From Pseudaminobacter soli (ex Li et al. 2025) (GTDB lineage: Bacteria > Pseudomonadota > Alphaproteobacteria > Rhizobiales > Rhizobiaceae), in the NCBI RefSeq assembly GCF_029892515.1, contig NZ_JARXVF010000002.1:372001-436000 (forward strand): a stretch of DNA of 64,000 nt, written 5' to 3'. How positions within the stretch are numbered: position 1 is the first letter of the stretch; every line of letters starts with the position of its first letter. Positions 1-7,431 of this stretch are shown here, piece after piece. A program made the translations under genes and the position numbers. The notes beneath the pieces are model-generated. The model was not told the origin of the DNA and did no database searches. It worked only from the letters and a program-made list of their open reading frames with translations.

Positions 1-71
1 CCGGATGTGGCCCATCCTAACGGCCCATAAGCAGGCTTTGAGCCGCGCGGACAACTTCTTTGGAGAAGACA

Positions 72-830
72 ATGAGACCCTATCTCTCAACACTCGCTTG
101 TTCGGGGTTGCTGAGCATTGGAGCGCTCGCCGGTGCGTCCGCTTTTGCCGGGGGCATCTCCAGTTTCCTCCCCGACATTCCCTCGGCGGTCGACACGGCT
201 GGCGTGGCAACTTCCAGAACGCTACCGACACAGCCCCCCGCAGACGGCCAAGTCTTGAACCGGTCTTGCATCGCGGATGCATGCCAAGGCAAGTTTGAGC
301 CAGCCGTCCTTGTGCTCAAGCCCTCTGACGGCGCGACCGGCGGCTTGCAATTCATCCGCGGCGGCGGCGGCTTCCACGGCTTTGGCGGCGGCGGTTTCCA
401 CGGCTTCGGCGGTGGTGGCTTCCACGGCTTTGGCGGTGGGTTCCACGGCTTCGGCGGCTTCCATGGCTTTCATGGCATGGGCGGCTTTCACGGGTTCCAT
501 GGCATGGGTGGCTTCCATGGCTTCCGCGGCATGGGCGGCTTTCATGGGTTCCATGGGTTCCATGGGTTCCATGGTTTCCGTGGTTTCCATGGTTTCCATG
601 GCGGTCATTTCTTCCACCATAACAACTTCTTCTTTGATGGTGGTGGCGACGACTTCGACTGGGGCTGGGGCTTGTTCGGTCTAGGCCTGCCGTGGCTGTA
701 TCCATACTACGGCGGCTACTACGGCGCTTACCATCCGGCTTACTATCACGCCAGATGGCACCACGCGTATGCCAGGTGCTATCACCACTATCGCTGGGGT
801 TGGGCGCACCGCCATTGCATCGTTCACTGA
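72..830 (+). CDS. Secreted Gly/His/Phe-rich repeat protein (paralogue 1 of 3)
   Basis: Protein of unknown function, 252 residues. The ATG at 72 is chosen because GGAGAAG lies just upstream and the two paralogues at 4797 and 30461 start at the same place; a TTG 12 nt upstream also keeps the frame. Residues 1-27 form a signal peptide ending in AFA. Residues about 80-105 hold a conserved CQGKFEPAVLV segment shared with the 4797 paralogue. From about residue 97 the protein is built from GFHGFGGG and GFHGMG repeats, followed by a His/Tyr/Trp-rich tail. The His-rich tail could bind metal, but that is inference. The leader sequence before the gene is nearly the same as that before 4797. Confidence 0.75.
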   Translation: MRPYLSTLACSGLLSIGALAGASAFAGGISSFLPDIPSAVDTAGVATSRTLPTQPPADGQVLNRSCIADACQGKFEPAVLVLKPSDGATGGLQFIRGGGGFHGFGGGGFHGFGGGGFHGFGGGFHGFGGFHGFHGMGGFHGFHGMGGFHGFRGMGGFHGFHGFHGFHGFRGFHGFHGGHFFHHNNFFFDGGGDDFDWGWGLFGLGLPWLYPYYGGYYGAYHPAYYHARWHHAYARCYHHYRWGWAHRHCIVH

Positions 831-888
831 CCGGGAAGTTCCCGGCCTTTGAGGCGGGTTTGTCGTTTGCGTGGCAGCGGCCAATGTC

Positions 889-956
889 CCGAGTACCGCG
901 GTGGCAAGCGGCTTGGCAACAAAGGCCCGTCGTCTCACTCGAGGCGACGGGCTTTT
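889..956 (+). ncRNA. Candidate small RNA or terminator element, family H copy 1
   Basis: A non-coding stretch that begins CCGAGTACCG and continues with GGCAACAAAGGCCC. It ends in a 12-bp hairpin (925-936 paired with 941-952) followed by TTTT. The same arrangement and most of the same bases recur at 30138-30203, also next to a glycine-rich gene. The hairpin probably terminates the gene ending at 830. Conservation upstream of the hairpin suggests a defined RNA, but no promoter is obvious. Confidence 0.35.
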
Positions 957-1037
957 CACATGCAGCAAAGAGAAAGCCCCAGCTTTCGCCGCCTCGGTCT
1001 TCAGGGCTTTTCCCGCGCTAGCTACCGTTTTCCCCGA

Positions 1038-1066
1038 CATGACTGACGATTTGGCCTGGGTTAGTT
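1038..1066 (+). promoter_or_regulatory. Recurring sigma70-like promoter (unit A)
   Basis: CATGAC at 1038-1043 and TTAGTT at 1061-1066, separated by 17 nt and preceded by TTTTCCCCGA. The same layout recurs at 1177, 2085, 13048 and 13179. Of these five, the one at 2085 precedes a protein gene and the others precede a short hairpin-terminated stretch. Confidence 0.4.
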
Positions 1067-1072
1067 TTGACC

Positions 1073-1150
1073 GCGTTGCGGGGGACGCCCGTTTATTGAG
1101 AAATATCAATCCGACAGTGACCCGCTCCGGTTTCCGGGGCGGGCTTTTCC
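1073..1150 (+). ncRNA. Candidate small RNA, unit A
   Basis: About 75 nt between the promoter-like motif ending at 1066 and a strong terminator hairpin (1121-1130 with 1134-1143, then TTTT). There is no open frame with a ribosome binding site. The 5' boundary is only inferred from the promoter position. It lies directly upstream of the similar unit B, so the two form a tandem pair. Confidence 0.35.
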
Positions 1151-1176
1151 CTTGTTCAGGGCACCGTTTTCCCCGA

Positions 1177-1205
1177 CCTGACCGGCGGTTCAATCGGAGC
1201 TAGAT
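1177..1205 (+). promoter_or_regulatory. Recurring sigma70-like promoter (unit B)
   Basis: CCTGAC at 1177-1182, a 17-nt spacer, then CTAGAT at 1200-1205, preceded by GTTTTCCCCGA. It is the closest of the five copies to the usual alphaproteobacterial CTTGAC-N17-CTATAT pattern. Confidence 0.45.
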
Positions 1206-1211
1206 TGCATC

Positions 1212-1287
1212 TATGGTCTGGGAGAGACGGACCATCTTCGCCAATGGAAGACCGGCCCGCCCTGGTCCCAGGGCGGGCGCTTTTTCT
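1212..1287 (+). ncRNA. Candidate small RNA, unit B
   Basis: Short non-coding stretch with a small hairpin (ATGGTC 1212-1217 with GACCAT 1230-1235). It ends in a very stable terminator in which 1255-1265 pairs with 1268-1278, followed by a T-rich tail. No coding frame fits. It ends about 60 nt before the 3' end of the oppositely oriented DUF1236 gene, so the terminator may serve both strands. Confidence 0.35.
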
Positions 1288-1345
1288 ATGGCCAGAGATT
1301 CCGCCGTCTCGCCCGAGGCGGCGGACTCTCTTGATACGATAGAGG

Positions 1346-1951
1346 TCAGGCGACGATCAGGACGATCTCGAGGCTGTGGGGATCGACGATCGCGATCCGC
1401 CCGTCCGGCAACGCGAAATACATGAAGCCTTCGTAGTCGGGGATGATCTCCACGATGCGCGGCGGCAATCGATAAAGGTGCACCTCCCGTGGGACGCGCG
1501 CTCCGACGCCGACGGCGAAATTGATTTCAGGGGCGGCTTTGACGTGATTTTCATGGAAAACGCGCCTGAGTTCCGTCCGCTGCTCTTCGCTCACATGGCG
1601 CTTTCCGGCGTGCTGTTGCTTGGTTCCGCCGCCCTGTTCCTCCCCCTGCTTTTCGGTTGGCCGACCCGTTTCGCCGTTCTGTTCGTTCTTTTTTTGCTCG
1701 CCACGCTGCGCCTTGGGCTGCTTTTCCTCGCCGCCCTTTGGTTTCATCGGGGTCTGTTCGCCGTTCTCGCCACCGTTCTCCATGTTTTCGCCACCGCCAG
1801 GCGCCTGGCCCTTTTCGGTGTCATATTGCCCGCCTCCTTGGCCTTCGGACTGTTCAGGCGGCTTCTTCTTCATTTCGGTCTGGGCCAGCGCGACGGCAGG
1901 CGCAAAGCCGAGAGCCAACGCAATCGCGCTCTTGAAAAGGATCTGTCTCAT
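1346..1951 (-). CDS. DUF1236 domain secreted protein
   Basis: 201 residues. A signal peptide (residues 1-24, ending ALA) is followed by a long disordered Gln/Gly/Glu/Lys-rich linker to about residue 115. The C-terminal DUF1236 fold is recognised by a VGARVPREVHLYRLPP segment and by the closing IAIVDPHSLEIVLIVA. DUF1236 proteins are envelope proteins common in Rhizobiales; their function is unknown. The ATG at 1951 is preferred because AGGGAG lies 7 nt upstream. A perfect EcfG-type promoter lies about 30 nt further upstream (1980-2004), so stress induction is likely. Confidence 0.85.
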   Translation of the reverse strand: MRQILFKSAIALALGFAPAVALAQTEMKKKPPEQSEGQGGGQYDTEKGQAPGGGENMENGGENGEQTPMKPKGGEEKQPKAQRGEQKKNEQNGETGRPTEKQGEEQGGGTKQQHAGKRHVSEEQRTELRRVFHENHVKAAPEINFAVGVGARVPREVHLYRLPPRIVEIIPDYEGFMYFALPDGRIAIVDPHSLEIVLIVA

Positions 1952-1979
1952 CGGGGAGCTCCCTGGACTTGTTTCGGCC

Positions 1980-2004
1980 AACGTGGGTGCAGCGGCGGTG
2001 TTCC
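1980..2004 (-). promoter_or_regulatory. EcfG-type stress promoter for the DUF1236 gene
   Basis: On the minus strand, GGAAC (2004-2000), exactly 16 nt, then CGTT (1983-1980). This matches the published alphaproteobacterial general-stress sigma factor consensus (GGAAC-N16/17-cGTT). The start codon of the DUF1236 gene lies 29 nt downstream of the -10 element. Confidence 0.65.
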
Positions 2005-2084
2005 ATCACTTTCCACGGATCGCCCAGGCGAACTGGTCTGGAACACCGCTACGAGTCCGCAAAGGCGCATGCCGTTTTCCCCGA

Positions 2085-2113
2085 CCTGACGAGATCGTCA
2101 GCCGCGGCTAACA
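2085..2113 (+). promoter_or_regulatory. Recurring sigma70-like promoter before DUF4142 gene
   Basis: CCTGAC at 2085-2090, 17 nt, then CTAACA at 2108-2113, preceded by GCCGTTTTCCCCGA. Because this copy of the recurring motif lies 35 nt before a good gene start, it supports reading the other copies as promoters. Confidence 0.45.
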
Positions 2114-2147
2114 TCGTTGTGGCGTCTTGCCACTGCGGGAGGTTCTC

Positions 2148-2672
2148 ATGCGCATTCGTCCGATCGTGATGTTGGCCTCGCTTTACCTGATTGGCACCGT
2201 CCCGGCGGTCCTGGCCGCCGAGACGCCCACCGATCCCCAGATCGCCCACATCGCCTACACCGCGGGCGTGATCGACGTTGAGGCGGCGAAGCAAGCCCTG
2301 GCGAAATCCAAGAACAAGGAGGTTCGGGATTTTGCGAAAAACATGGTCCGTGACCACAAAGCCGTAAATGCAAAGGCGCTTGCTCTGGCCAAGAAACTGA
2401 AGATTAAGCCCGAGGACAACAACACCAGCAAGGCATTGACCGAAGCGGCCAAAACCGAGCGCGCCAAGCTCGGCAAACTTCACGGCGCGGCCTTTGATAA
2501 GGCGTATATCGACAACGAGGTCGCTTACCACAAGCAGGTGAACAACGACCTGGAGACCGTCTTGATTCCTTCAGCGAGCAACGCCGAGCTCAAGAGCCTG
2601 CTCGAAACCGGTCTGAAGGTATTCCAAGGTCACGAACAGCATGCCGAGCAGGTTGCCGCCAAACTCCAGTAG
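2148..2672 (+). CDS. DUF4142 domain secreted protein
   Basis: 174 residues. A signal peptide covers residues 1-22 (ending VLA). The rest is an all-helical DUF4142 domain, a ferritin-like four-helix arrangement containing FAKNMVRDHKAVN and, near the C-terminus, GHEQHAEQVAAKL. Family members are periplasmic proteins of unknown role, often found with stress genes. The ATG at 2148 is chosen over an upstream ATG because GGGAGG lies 6-7 nt before it. The cupredoxin gene follows after 9 nt, so the two probably form an operon. Confidence 0.85.
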   Translation: MRIRPIVMLASLYLIGTVPAVLAAETPTDPQIAHIAYTAGVIDVEAAKQALAKSKNKEVRDFAKNMVRDHKAVNAKALALAKKLKIKPEDNNTSKALTEAAKTERAKLGKLHGAAFDKAYIDNEVAYHKQVNNDLETVLIPSASNAELKSLLETGLKVFQGHEQHAEQVAAKLQ

Positions 2673-2681
2673 GAGGGAGCG

Positions 2682-2999
2682 ATGGTGTCGAGACGATATC
2701 TATTGGTCGCCGCCACGCTGGCGCTGGTCATGAGTAGTGGCGCCCAAGCGGAGACCATTCAGGTCACGATCAAAGAACTGGCGTTCGCTCCGGCAGACAT
2801 CCATGCCAAGGTCGGCGATACGGTGAAATGGGTCAATATGGACGCCGTCGCTCATTCGGCAACAACCAAGGGCGGCTGGGACGTGACCATCCCTCCAAAC
2901 AAGACCGCCAGCGCGGTGATGAAGAAGGCAGGTGAGATTAACTACCACTGCCGCTTTCACCCGAACATGACCGGCCACATTACCGTAACAGCTCCATAG
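2682..2999 (+). CDS. Periplasmic cupredoxin (plastocyanin/azurin-like)
   Basis: 105 residues. A signal peptide covers residues 1-23 (ending AQA). The mature part is a single type-1 copper domain. Ligands can be read as the His of AHSATT and the Cys, His and Met of the C-terminal CRFHPNM loop, in the usual order. It probably carries electrons or binds copper in the periplasm. AGGAGGGAGC precedes the ATG. It sits 9 nt after the DUF4142 gene, and a GC-rich hairpin follows at 3024. Confidence 0.88.
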   Translation: MVSRRYLLVAATLALVMSSGAQAETIQVTIKELAFAPADIHAKVGDTVKWVNMDAVAHSATTKGGWDVTIPPNKTASAVMKKAGEINYHCRFHPNMTGHITVTAP

Positions 3000-3023
3000 C
3001 CAAGCTTTGCGGCACGATCATCA

Positions 3024-3054
3024 GCCCGCCTTCGGTCTCGGGGCAGGCTTTGTT
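3024..3054 (+). terminator. Terminator after cupredoxin gene
   Basis: GCCCGCC and GGGGCAGGC arms with one mismatch, followed by TTTGTT. It belongs to the same sequence family as the other hairpins in the first 31 kb. Confidence 0.5.
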
Positions 3055-3243
3055 GCGCCGGGTGCCGCCACTTCAGATTGGCTGACCCAAAGTTAGATCG
3101 GCCAGAAAACTGCCGTTAACGTTCGGTCCGCTGACGAGAGCCACATCACAAGTTCTTCCCTATAGACGCGCCCGAAATGTGGCCTAAACTTCCGAGAAAG
3201 TGTTTGCATTTCAGGCGTGTTTCGGCGCGCGAGAGTGCGGTTC

Positions 3244-3822
3244 ATGTTCAGTCGCCGTTCGTTCATGCTGGGGCTGTTCGCTGTGGTTCTGGTGCCCCAA
3301 GCGACTCTTGCCGCTGGACACAGGACGGTCAGGCATAAGAAACACTTCGTTCTTAATCCCAAATATGCCCCGCAGATGGTCGCGTATCCCACTTACTATG
3401 CGCCCGGCACGGTGGTGGTCGATCCTCATAATCGATTTCTGTACCTGGTTGAGCAGCCAGGCGTAGCCCGACGCTATGGCGTTGGCGTGGGCAAGGCTGG
3501 TTTGGCTTGGTCCGGCCACGCCGTTATCGGCCGCAAGGAAGAATGGCCGCGTTGGAAACCAACCAAGGACATGATCCGACGCAGTCCGCACAAATATCGC
3601 AAATACACCAAAGGCCTTGAGGGTGGCCCGCGCAACCCCCTTGGCGCGCGCGCGCTGTATCTCTATCACGGCGGGCGCGACACGCTCTATCGCATCCATG
3701 GCACCAACGAGCCATGGACGATCGGCCATGCGGTTTCCAACGGCTGCATTCGCATGCTCAACGAGCATGTCGAGGACCTGTATAGCCGGGTAAATATCGG
3801 GACTCCGGTTGTCGTCCTTTAG
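3244..3822 (+). CDS. L,D-transpeptidase (YkuD family)
   Basis: 192 residues. A signal peptide (residues about 1-26) is followed by a YkuD catalytic domain that fills the rest. The catalytic motif reads [20 protein letters not shown], with the His and the SNGC cysteine present. These enzymes make 3-3 cross-links in peptidoglycan or attach lipoproteins to it, acting in the periplasm. The ATG at 3244 is taken for its GAGAG upstream and clean signal peptide; an ATG 27 nt earlier is possible. No partner gene lies nearby. Confidence 0.88.
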   Translation: MFSRRSFMLGLFAVVLVPQATLAAGHRTVRHKKHFVLNPKYAPQMVAYPTYYAPGTVVVDPHNRFLYLVEQPGVARRYGVGVGKAGLAWSGHAVIGRKEEWPRWKPTKDMIRRSPHKYRKYTKGLEGGPRNPLGARALYLYHGGRDTLYRIHGTNEPWTIGHAVSNGCIRMLNEHVEDLYSRVNIGTPVVVL

Positions 3823-3977
3823 ATGAAGGAAGCGGGCCCCAATGGCCGAAGGCGGGCGGTGGCGGGAGCGTCTTTCAAGCCAACGATTGTTGTGCGTCGG
3901 CTGGGTAAACGTTCCTTCCAGGAAACCGCCGAGCCTCCGGCCGCTCCTGTTCACTCGCAGTGCCAGATGCGGTGTGA

Positions 3978-4223
3978 TTATCTCTCGGACGCGCCTGGCG
4001 GGCGCTTGTCCTGCTTAGCGTCGCGCATGTGCCAATCACTGCGCTGCCTCGCATAGCGGTCAAGTGCCTCGGCCAAGGCGGTCTCCTCCGTCACGCCCTC
4101 CTGATATTTGCGCATCAGAAAGCGCGCGGCTTCATCGATGCTGACGCACACGCGTGCACCAGCGAGAACGCGTTTGATTTTTTCCAGGTCTGACGAGGAT
4201 AAGTACTGATGACTGGTAGACAC
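3978..4223 (-). CDS. Small conserved protein (paralogue of 5580-5804)
   Basis: 81 residues, function unknown. I choose the GTG at 4223 because GGGAGGAAA precedes it exactly as before the ATG of the paralogue at 5804. The two proteins then align from residue 1: both have a DLEKIKRVL motif near residue 12 and EAARFLMRK(Y/F)QEGVT mid-protein. Helical and charged, with no signal peptide or membrane segment. Homology with the 5.5-5.8 kb copy extends about 70 nt past the stop codon, so the two arose by segmental duplication. Confidence 0.65.
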   Translation of the reverse strand: MSTSHQYLSSSDLEKIKRVLAGARVCVSIDEAARFLMRKYQEGVTEETALAEALDRYARQRSDWHMRDAKQDKRPPGASER

Positions 4224-4689
4224 GTCTTTCCTCCCGGGGCCAATTGTTATTGTTATCCCCCGATCGGCAAAGATGCCTGATGAGTACAATGCCTTTATAT
4301 ACGTGGCGCGTCCAGAGCGATATCTTGATTATATCTTTTCAGTTTCCCCGGTATCTGGACTATGGCGCACCATATTTCCGATCATCCTCCTGCGTCGGTA
4401 TCAGACAGACCTCAACTTCTTGCCCGCAGCCTTCCGATTGGCACTAGCCGTTATCCATGACCTGACTAATGGCATGGCCGGAGCTGAAGTATTTCGCGAG
4501 GAGCAATCTTGACTAAAGGAAGCTGCCCGCGCGGCCGCAGTTGGAAGAGGCCGCCACGCGTTCGTCTCGCGTGTAATCGGTCAAAACACGGTCTCCACCC
4601 GCGAACCGTGCCGCACGCGGTTGAACGCGTCCGGAATAAGTCGTCATGGAGCAAAAGTAGCACGCCTTGCCGTTAAAGTTCCGGAAAAT
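4224..4689. other. Gene-poor interval between small gene and EcfG promoter
   Basis: About 470 bases without a gene I can support. A 79-codon frame (4273-4512) exists but lacks a ribosome binding site and third-position GC bias. No hairpin with a T-tract stands out. The right end leads into the promoter at 4690. Confidence 0.4.
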
Positions 4690-4714
4690 GGAACTTTTTT
4701 GTTCTTGATGCGTT
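4690..4714 (+). promoter_or_regulatory. EcfG-type promoter for Gly-rich paralogue 2 (possibly bidirectional)
   Basis: GGAAC at 4690-4694, 16 nt, then CGTT at 4711-4714, lying 82 nt before the ATG at 4797. Read on the other strand, the same stretch gives GGAAC (4715-4711)... 16 nt ...AGTT (4694-4691), so it may fire both ways. Confidence 0.6.
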
Positions 4715-4796
4715 CCAACTGCGCGTCCGATTGAGGCACATCCCAAGGGCCCAGGCAGGCATTGAGCCGCGCGGACAAATTCCTTTGGAGAAGACA

Positions 4797-5378
4797 ATGA
4801 TGCGCTATCTCTCAACACTCGCATGCTCAGGTCTGCTGAGCATTGGAGCGCTTTACGGCGTCCCCGCCATTGCCGGGAGCACGGTCAACGCCGCCGGCGA
4901 GGCTTTGTACTCTTCCGCTAAGCCCAATGCAGTCGGCCAGATCTGGTATTCCTGCACCACGGCAACCTGCCAAGGCAAGTTTGAGCCGGCCGTCTTGGTG
5001 CGTACACTAGATCCTGGCGGCAGCGTGCAACTCGTCCGCGGCGGTGGCGGTCATGGCATGGGTGGCGGAGGCTTTATGATGCACGGTGGCGGCGGCTTTG
5101 GTGGCTTCCATGGCGGCATGGGTGGCGGTTTCCATGGCATGGGTGGGTTCCATGGCGGCTTCCCTGGTATGGGGGGCGGCATGGGTGGCTTCCACGGCAT
5201 GGGCGGCTTCCATGATGGTCAATTCCATGGCGAACGTCACTTCCGTGGTAACAACTTTTTCTTTGACGACGGTGACGGTGCCTTCTTTGGATTCGGCCTG
5301 CCGTTGTATCCCTACTGTGACCCCTATTATCTCAACTACTACGGCGTCTGCTCTTCCGGATACTATCCTGGATATTAG
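4797..5378 (+). CDS. Secreted Gly-rich repeat protein (paralogue 2 of 3)
   Basis: 193 residues, function unknown. The ATG at 4797 matches the other paralogues and follows GGAGAAGAC. The N-terminal RYLSTLACSGLLSIGAL signal peptide is shared by all three copies. CQGKFEPAVLV follows at about residue 58, then Gly/His/Met repeats (GGFHGMGG) to about 150, and an acidic plus Tyr/Pro-rich tail with two cysteines (YPYCDPYY, YYGVCSSG). An EcfG-type promoter at 4690 suggests general-stress control. A terminator lies at 5456. Confidence 0.78.
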   Translation: MMRYLSTLACSGLLSIGALYGVPAIAGSTVNAAGEALYSSAKPNAVGQIWYSCTTATCQGKFEPAVLVRTLDPGGSVQLVRGGGGHGMGGGGFMMHGGGGFGGFHGGMGGGFHGMGGFHGGFPGMGGGMGGFHGMGGFHDGQFHGERHFRGNNFFFDDGDGAFFGFGLPLYPYCDPYYLNYYGVCSSGYYPGY

Positions 5379-5455
5379 CGCCGCCCGTCCATAATCTCGT
5401 TTCAGCACATGCTAAACTGATTAGGTAGTGTCTCATACATTTAAGCCAAGAATTC

Positions 5456-5487
5456 GCCCGCCTCGGTCTCCGGGGCGGGCTTCTTCT
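5456..5487 (+). terminator. Terminator after Gly-rich paralogue 2
   Basis: Stem GCCCGCC (5456-5462) with GGCGGGC (5474-5480), then TTCTTCTT. The oppositely oriented small gene ends about 100 nt further on. Confidence 0.6.
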
Positions 5488-5579
5488 TGGTGGAGCGAGG
5501 CCCGGTGAACGCTCCTCCCAGGAAGACACCGAGCCTCTGGCCGCTCCCAGTCCACTCGCCGGACCGGGGGGCGGTGTAC

Positions 5580-5804
5580 TTATTTCTCGGGCACGCGTCG
5601 CCAATCCTGGCGTTGCTCAATGTAGCGAGCGAGCGCCCACGCCAGCGAAGCCTCGCCCGTCACACCCTCCTGGAACTTGCGCATCAGGAAACGAGCCGCT
5701 TCGTCTTCGGCTCGAGCATCGTTCTTAGGCAGGGGCGCGGTGGTGAGGACGCGCTTGATCTTCTCGAGGTCTGGCGTGGACAGGTAGTGATCACCGGTGG
5801 GCAT
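5580..5804 (-). CDS. Small conserved protein (paralogue of 3978-4223)
   Basis: 74 residues, function unknown. The ATG at 5804 is chosen for GGGAGGAAACC directly upstream. It contains DLEKIKRVL (residues 11-19) and EAARFLMRKFQEGVT. The segment between them differs from the paralogue and is three residues shorter overall in shared parts. Predicted helical and soluble. On the minus strand TATATAGG about 85 nt upstream could be a -10 element. Copy number two within 1.6 kb suggests recent duplication with both copies kept open. Confidence 0.65.
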   Translation of the reverse strand: MPTGDHYLSTPDLEKIKRVLTTAPLPKNDARAEDEAARFLMRKFQEGVTGEASLAWALARYIEQRQDWRRVPEK

Positions 5805-5954
5805 GGTTTCCTCCCGGGATTGGTTCTGGGGCGAGAGAGGCCAGCGCGACAAGTGCCCCATGCGCGCCAGCCGTAGGCGCGACGGGGCGCCTATATAAGA
5901 ACCGTTCGACAGAGATATGTGGCGGCGGCAGCGAGTGCAAGATCAAGAACGGCA

Positions 5955-6058
5955 CTGGACCCTCGGCAAATGCGCGCGATATCGCCAAGGGTGCTGACGG
6001 CCAACCTGCGGACGAGCCGTCAGCGCCCAGTCTGTCGTCGGGCAGAGGCGGCGAGGAA
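5955..6058 (+). ncRNA. Degenerate small-RNA element, family G copy 1
   Basis: CTGGAC (5955-5960), 17 nt, GATATC (5978-5983), then a perfect 9-bp stem, GCTGACGGC (5993-6001) with GCCGTCAGC (6016-6024). Most bases match the unit at 8589-8698. In this copy the final terminator hairpin has decayed and has no T-tract, so it may be a relic. Confidence 0.3.
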
Positions 6059-6121
6059 CTGCGGCCTCCATCATCGGCATGTTCTGCCGCTGGCTTGGGC
6101 GCGCGCAGGAATACAGTAGAA

Positions 6122-6388
6122 TCACTCGACAGATCCGGGCTTTCTTCCCGCCAGCGCATGGTAAAACCATAGCACCACCACAGCACCGACGATCGCCACG
6201 ATGAGGCTCCAGAAATTGAAGCCTGTCACGCCAGCCGCGCCGAAGAAATTGAAAATGAGACCAGCGACGACGGCGCCAACGATGCCGAGGACTATGTTCG
6301 TCAGCATTCCTCGGCCACCGCTATTGATGGCGGCGCTAGCCGCGAGACCTGTAAGGAAGCCGAGAACGATCCAACCGATAACTAACAT
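6122..6388 (-). CDS. GlsB/YeaQ/YmgE family stress membrane protein
   Basis: 88 residues, almost entirely three hydrophobic segments (about 2-20, 30-52 and 58-78) with Gly-rich packing: GLAASAAINSGGRG, then IVLGIVGAVVAG. This is the transglycosylase-associated (YeaQ/YmgE) family of small inner-membrane proteins, usually stress-induced, with unknown biochemical role. The ATG at 6388 follows ACAGAGAGAC. Lone gene; no EcfG-type promoter is visible upstream. A second member of the family lies at 55668-55964. Confidence 0.88.
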   Translation of the reverse strand: MLVIGWIVLGFLTGLAASAAINSGGRGMLTNIVLGIVGAVVAGLIFNFFGAAGVTGFNFWSLIVAIVGAVVVLWFYHALAGRKPGSVE

Positions 6389-6836
6389 CGCGCGTCTCTC
6401 TGTTGTCGGCGGCGCAATTCAAACAAGTAGATGAGGCTATCGTACCGCTCATTCTCTGGCCCACTAGCCGCTCGTCGGGAAGAGGGGTGATGCGCGAGCG
6501 CCTGGGTTCACCAGTCACCGCCGGAAGCTGAAGTCAACAAAGGGATTGATCAGCGGCCTGACGGAGAGATGCGCACCGACCAGGCAATGGTTGATAAAAG
6601 CAAGGGATGGGATGATGCACGCAAATCGCGTCACCCAAACGCCGGTTCAAAGGTTCGCTTGGGAGGGTCTTTTTCTTCGGAACGTCGTGGGGTTGATCGT
6701 TTCCACTACCTTCAGAGCGAATCCTTGCTCGCTGCCTCGCAAGTCTGAGGCGGGCACTTTTTTGCCCCAAAGGCCTAGGAACATCGTACTCCAAACCGGA
6801 TAGGCGTATTATGCAGACATATGGAGGCGTGCAGTC
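6389..6836. other. Intergenic interval with one hairpin
   Basis: About 450 bases. A minus-strand frame crosses it but overlaps the well-supported gene at 6837 and has no start signal. Near 6738-6755 there is a short GCCTC/GAGGC hairpin followed by GGGCACTTTTTT, which could end a transcript. GGAAC at 6679 is followed by CGTT after only 14 nt, so it is not counted as a promoter. Confidence 0.35.
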
Positions 6837-7085
6837 ATGCGCAAATATCTCTCCCTCCACCCTGAGCAGCGTGGCCCACATTACCCCGAAGAGCTGGAGA
6901 AACTCGACGAGTTGGTTCAGCGCGCAACAGAAGCGCTGCGCATAGTCGACCCTGATGAGCGGAATGAGGTCGCGGCAGGGATCTTGTCGCTTTACTCGAC
7001 TGGGATTCGCGACGACGTAGAAATTCTGGAGATCACGATCCGCCGGCACAGGCGAGACAGCGATATCAGGAGAAGAAAGGCCTAG
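6837..7085 (+). CDS. Small conserved helical protein (paralogue of 7432-7746)
   Basis: 82 residues, function unknown. ATGGAGGCG places GGAGG about 9 nt before the ATG at 6837. It starts MRKYLSLHPEQ and contains DERNEVAAGILSLY. Both segments recur in the gene at 7432-7746 (RRYLSLHPEQ; DRNEAAARILSIF). No signal peptide, membrane segment or known domain; helices alternate with charged residues. It is the first of three small genes in a row on the plus strand. Confidence 0.65.
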   Translation: MRKYLSLHPEQRGPHYPEELEKLDELVQRATEALRIVDPDERNEVAAGILSLYSTGIRDDVEILEITIRRHRRDSDIRRRKA

Positions 7086-7206
7086 GTCGAAACCCAGCAC
7101 CGCCGAACGCCACCCCGCTAATGAAAGGGCGGCTTTTCCCGTTTCAAGGCGCCGTTTCCCGACCTCGCGGGTCAGTCTGCTAGGTCGGCAGACGAAAGAG
7201 ATCACC

Positions 7207-7419
7207 ATGCTTTTGCCAGGTGTGATCAGTCGAACCAAGGTTTTCACCCCAGAAAATGTGAGCATCATGCGGCGCGCGGTTGAGCGCGTCCGCGCCCAGC
7301 GACGGTTGCCTCTTCACGGAGCGGAAACAGAGCGTCTTGCCGCCAAGGCGCTCGCTCTCTTCAAAATCGGCTACATCATGGAGGCCGCGCTGATCAGGGC
7401 GCTCAGCGACGAAGGCTAG
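7207..7419 (+). CDS. Small hypothetical protein
   Basis: 70 residues, not recognised. It starts MLLPGVISRTKV and is rich in Ala, Arg and Leu, predicted as two or three helices with no membrane segment. The upstream signal (GAAAGAG) is weak. It ends in TAG at 7417-7419. The next gene begins in the same frame four codons later, so the two are probably translated from one message. Upstream (7147-7190) is a stretch resembling the recurring CCGTTTCCCGACC promoter motif but with altered spacing. Confidence 0.5.
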   Translation: MLLPGVISRTKVFTPENVSIMRRAVERVRAQRRLPLHGAETERLAAKALALFKIGYIMEAALIRALSDEG

Positions 7420-7431
7420 AAGGGAGCGGGT

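Noticed and set aside
360..600. Tandem repeats in the Gly-rich genes as a CRISPR-like array
   Set aside because: Repeats are short, continuous and in frame inside a secreted protein; no spacers of constant length.
222..705. Long antisense frames over the Gly-rich genes and the Asn/Gly repeat gene
   Set aside because: Repetitive GC-rich coding sequence leaves several frames open by chance; translations are simple-sequence Met/Glu/Thr or Arg/Ser/His repeats.
4273..4512. 79-codon frame between the small gene and the EcfG promoter
   Set aside because: No ribosome binding site, no third-position GC bias, no recognisable family; probably chance.
6679..6699. GGAAC followed by CGTT near 6679
   Set aside because: The spacer is 14 nt; known EcfG promoters need 16 or 17.
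7147..7190. CCGTTTCCCGACCT stretch before the gene at 7207 as a sixth copy of the recurring promoter
   Set aside because: The distance from the conserved block to the CTAG is about 6 nt shorter than in the five consistent copies.
6534..7268. 244-codon minus-strand frame
   Set aside because: It lies antisense across the gene at 6837, has no start signal, and its translation looks random.
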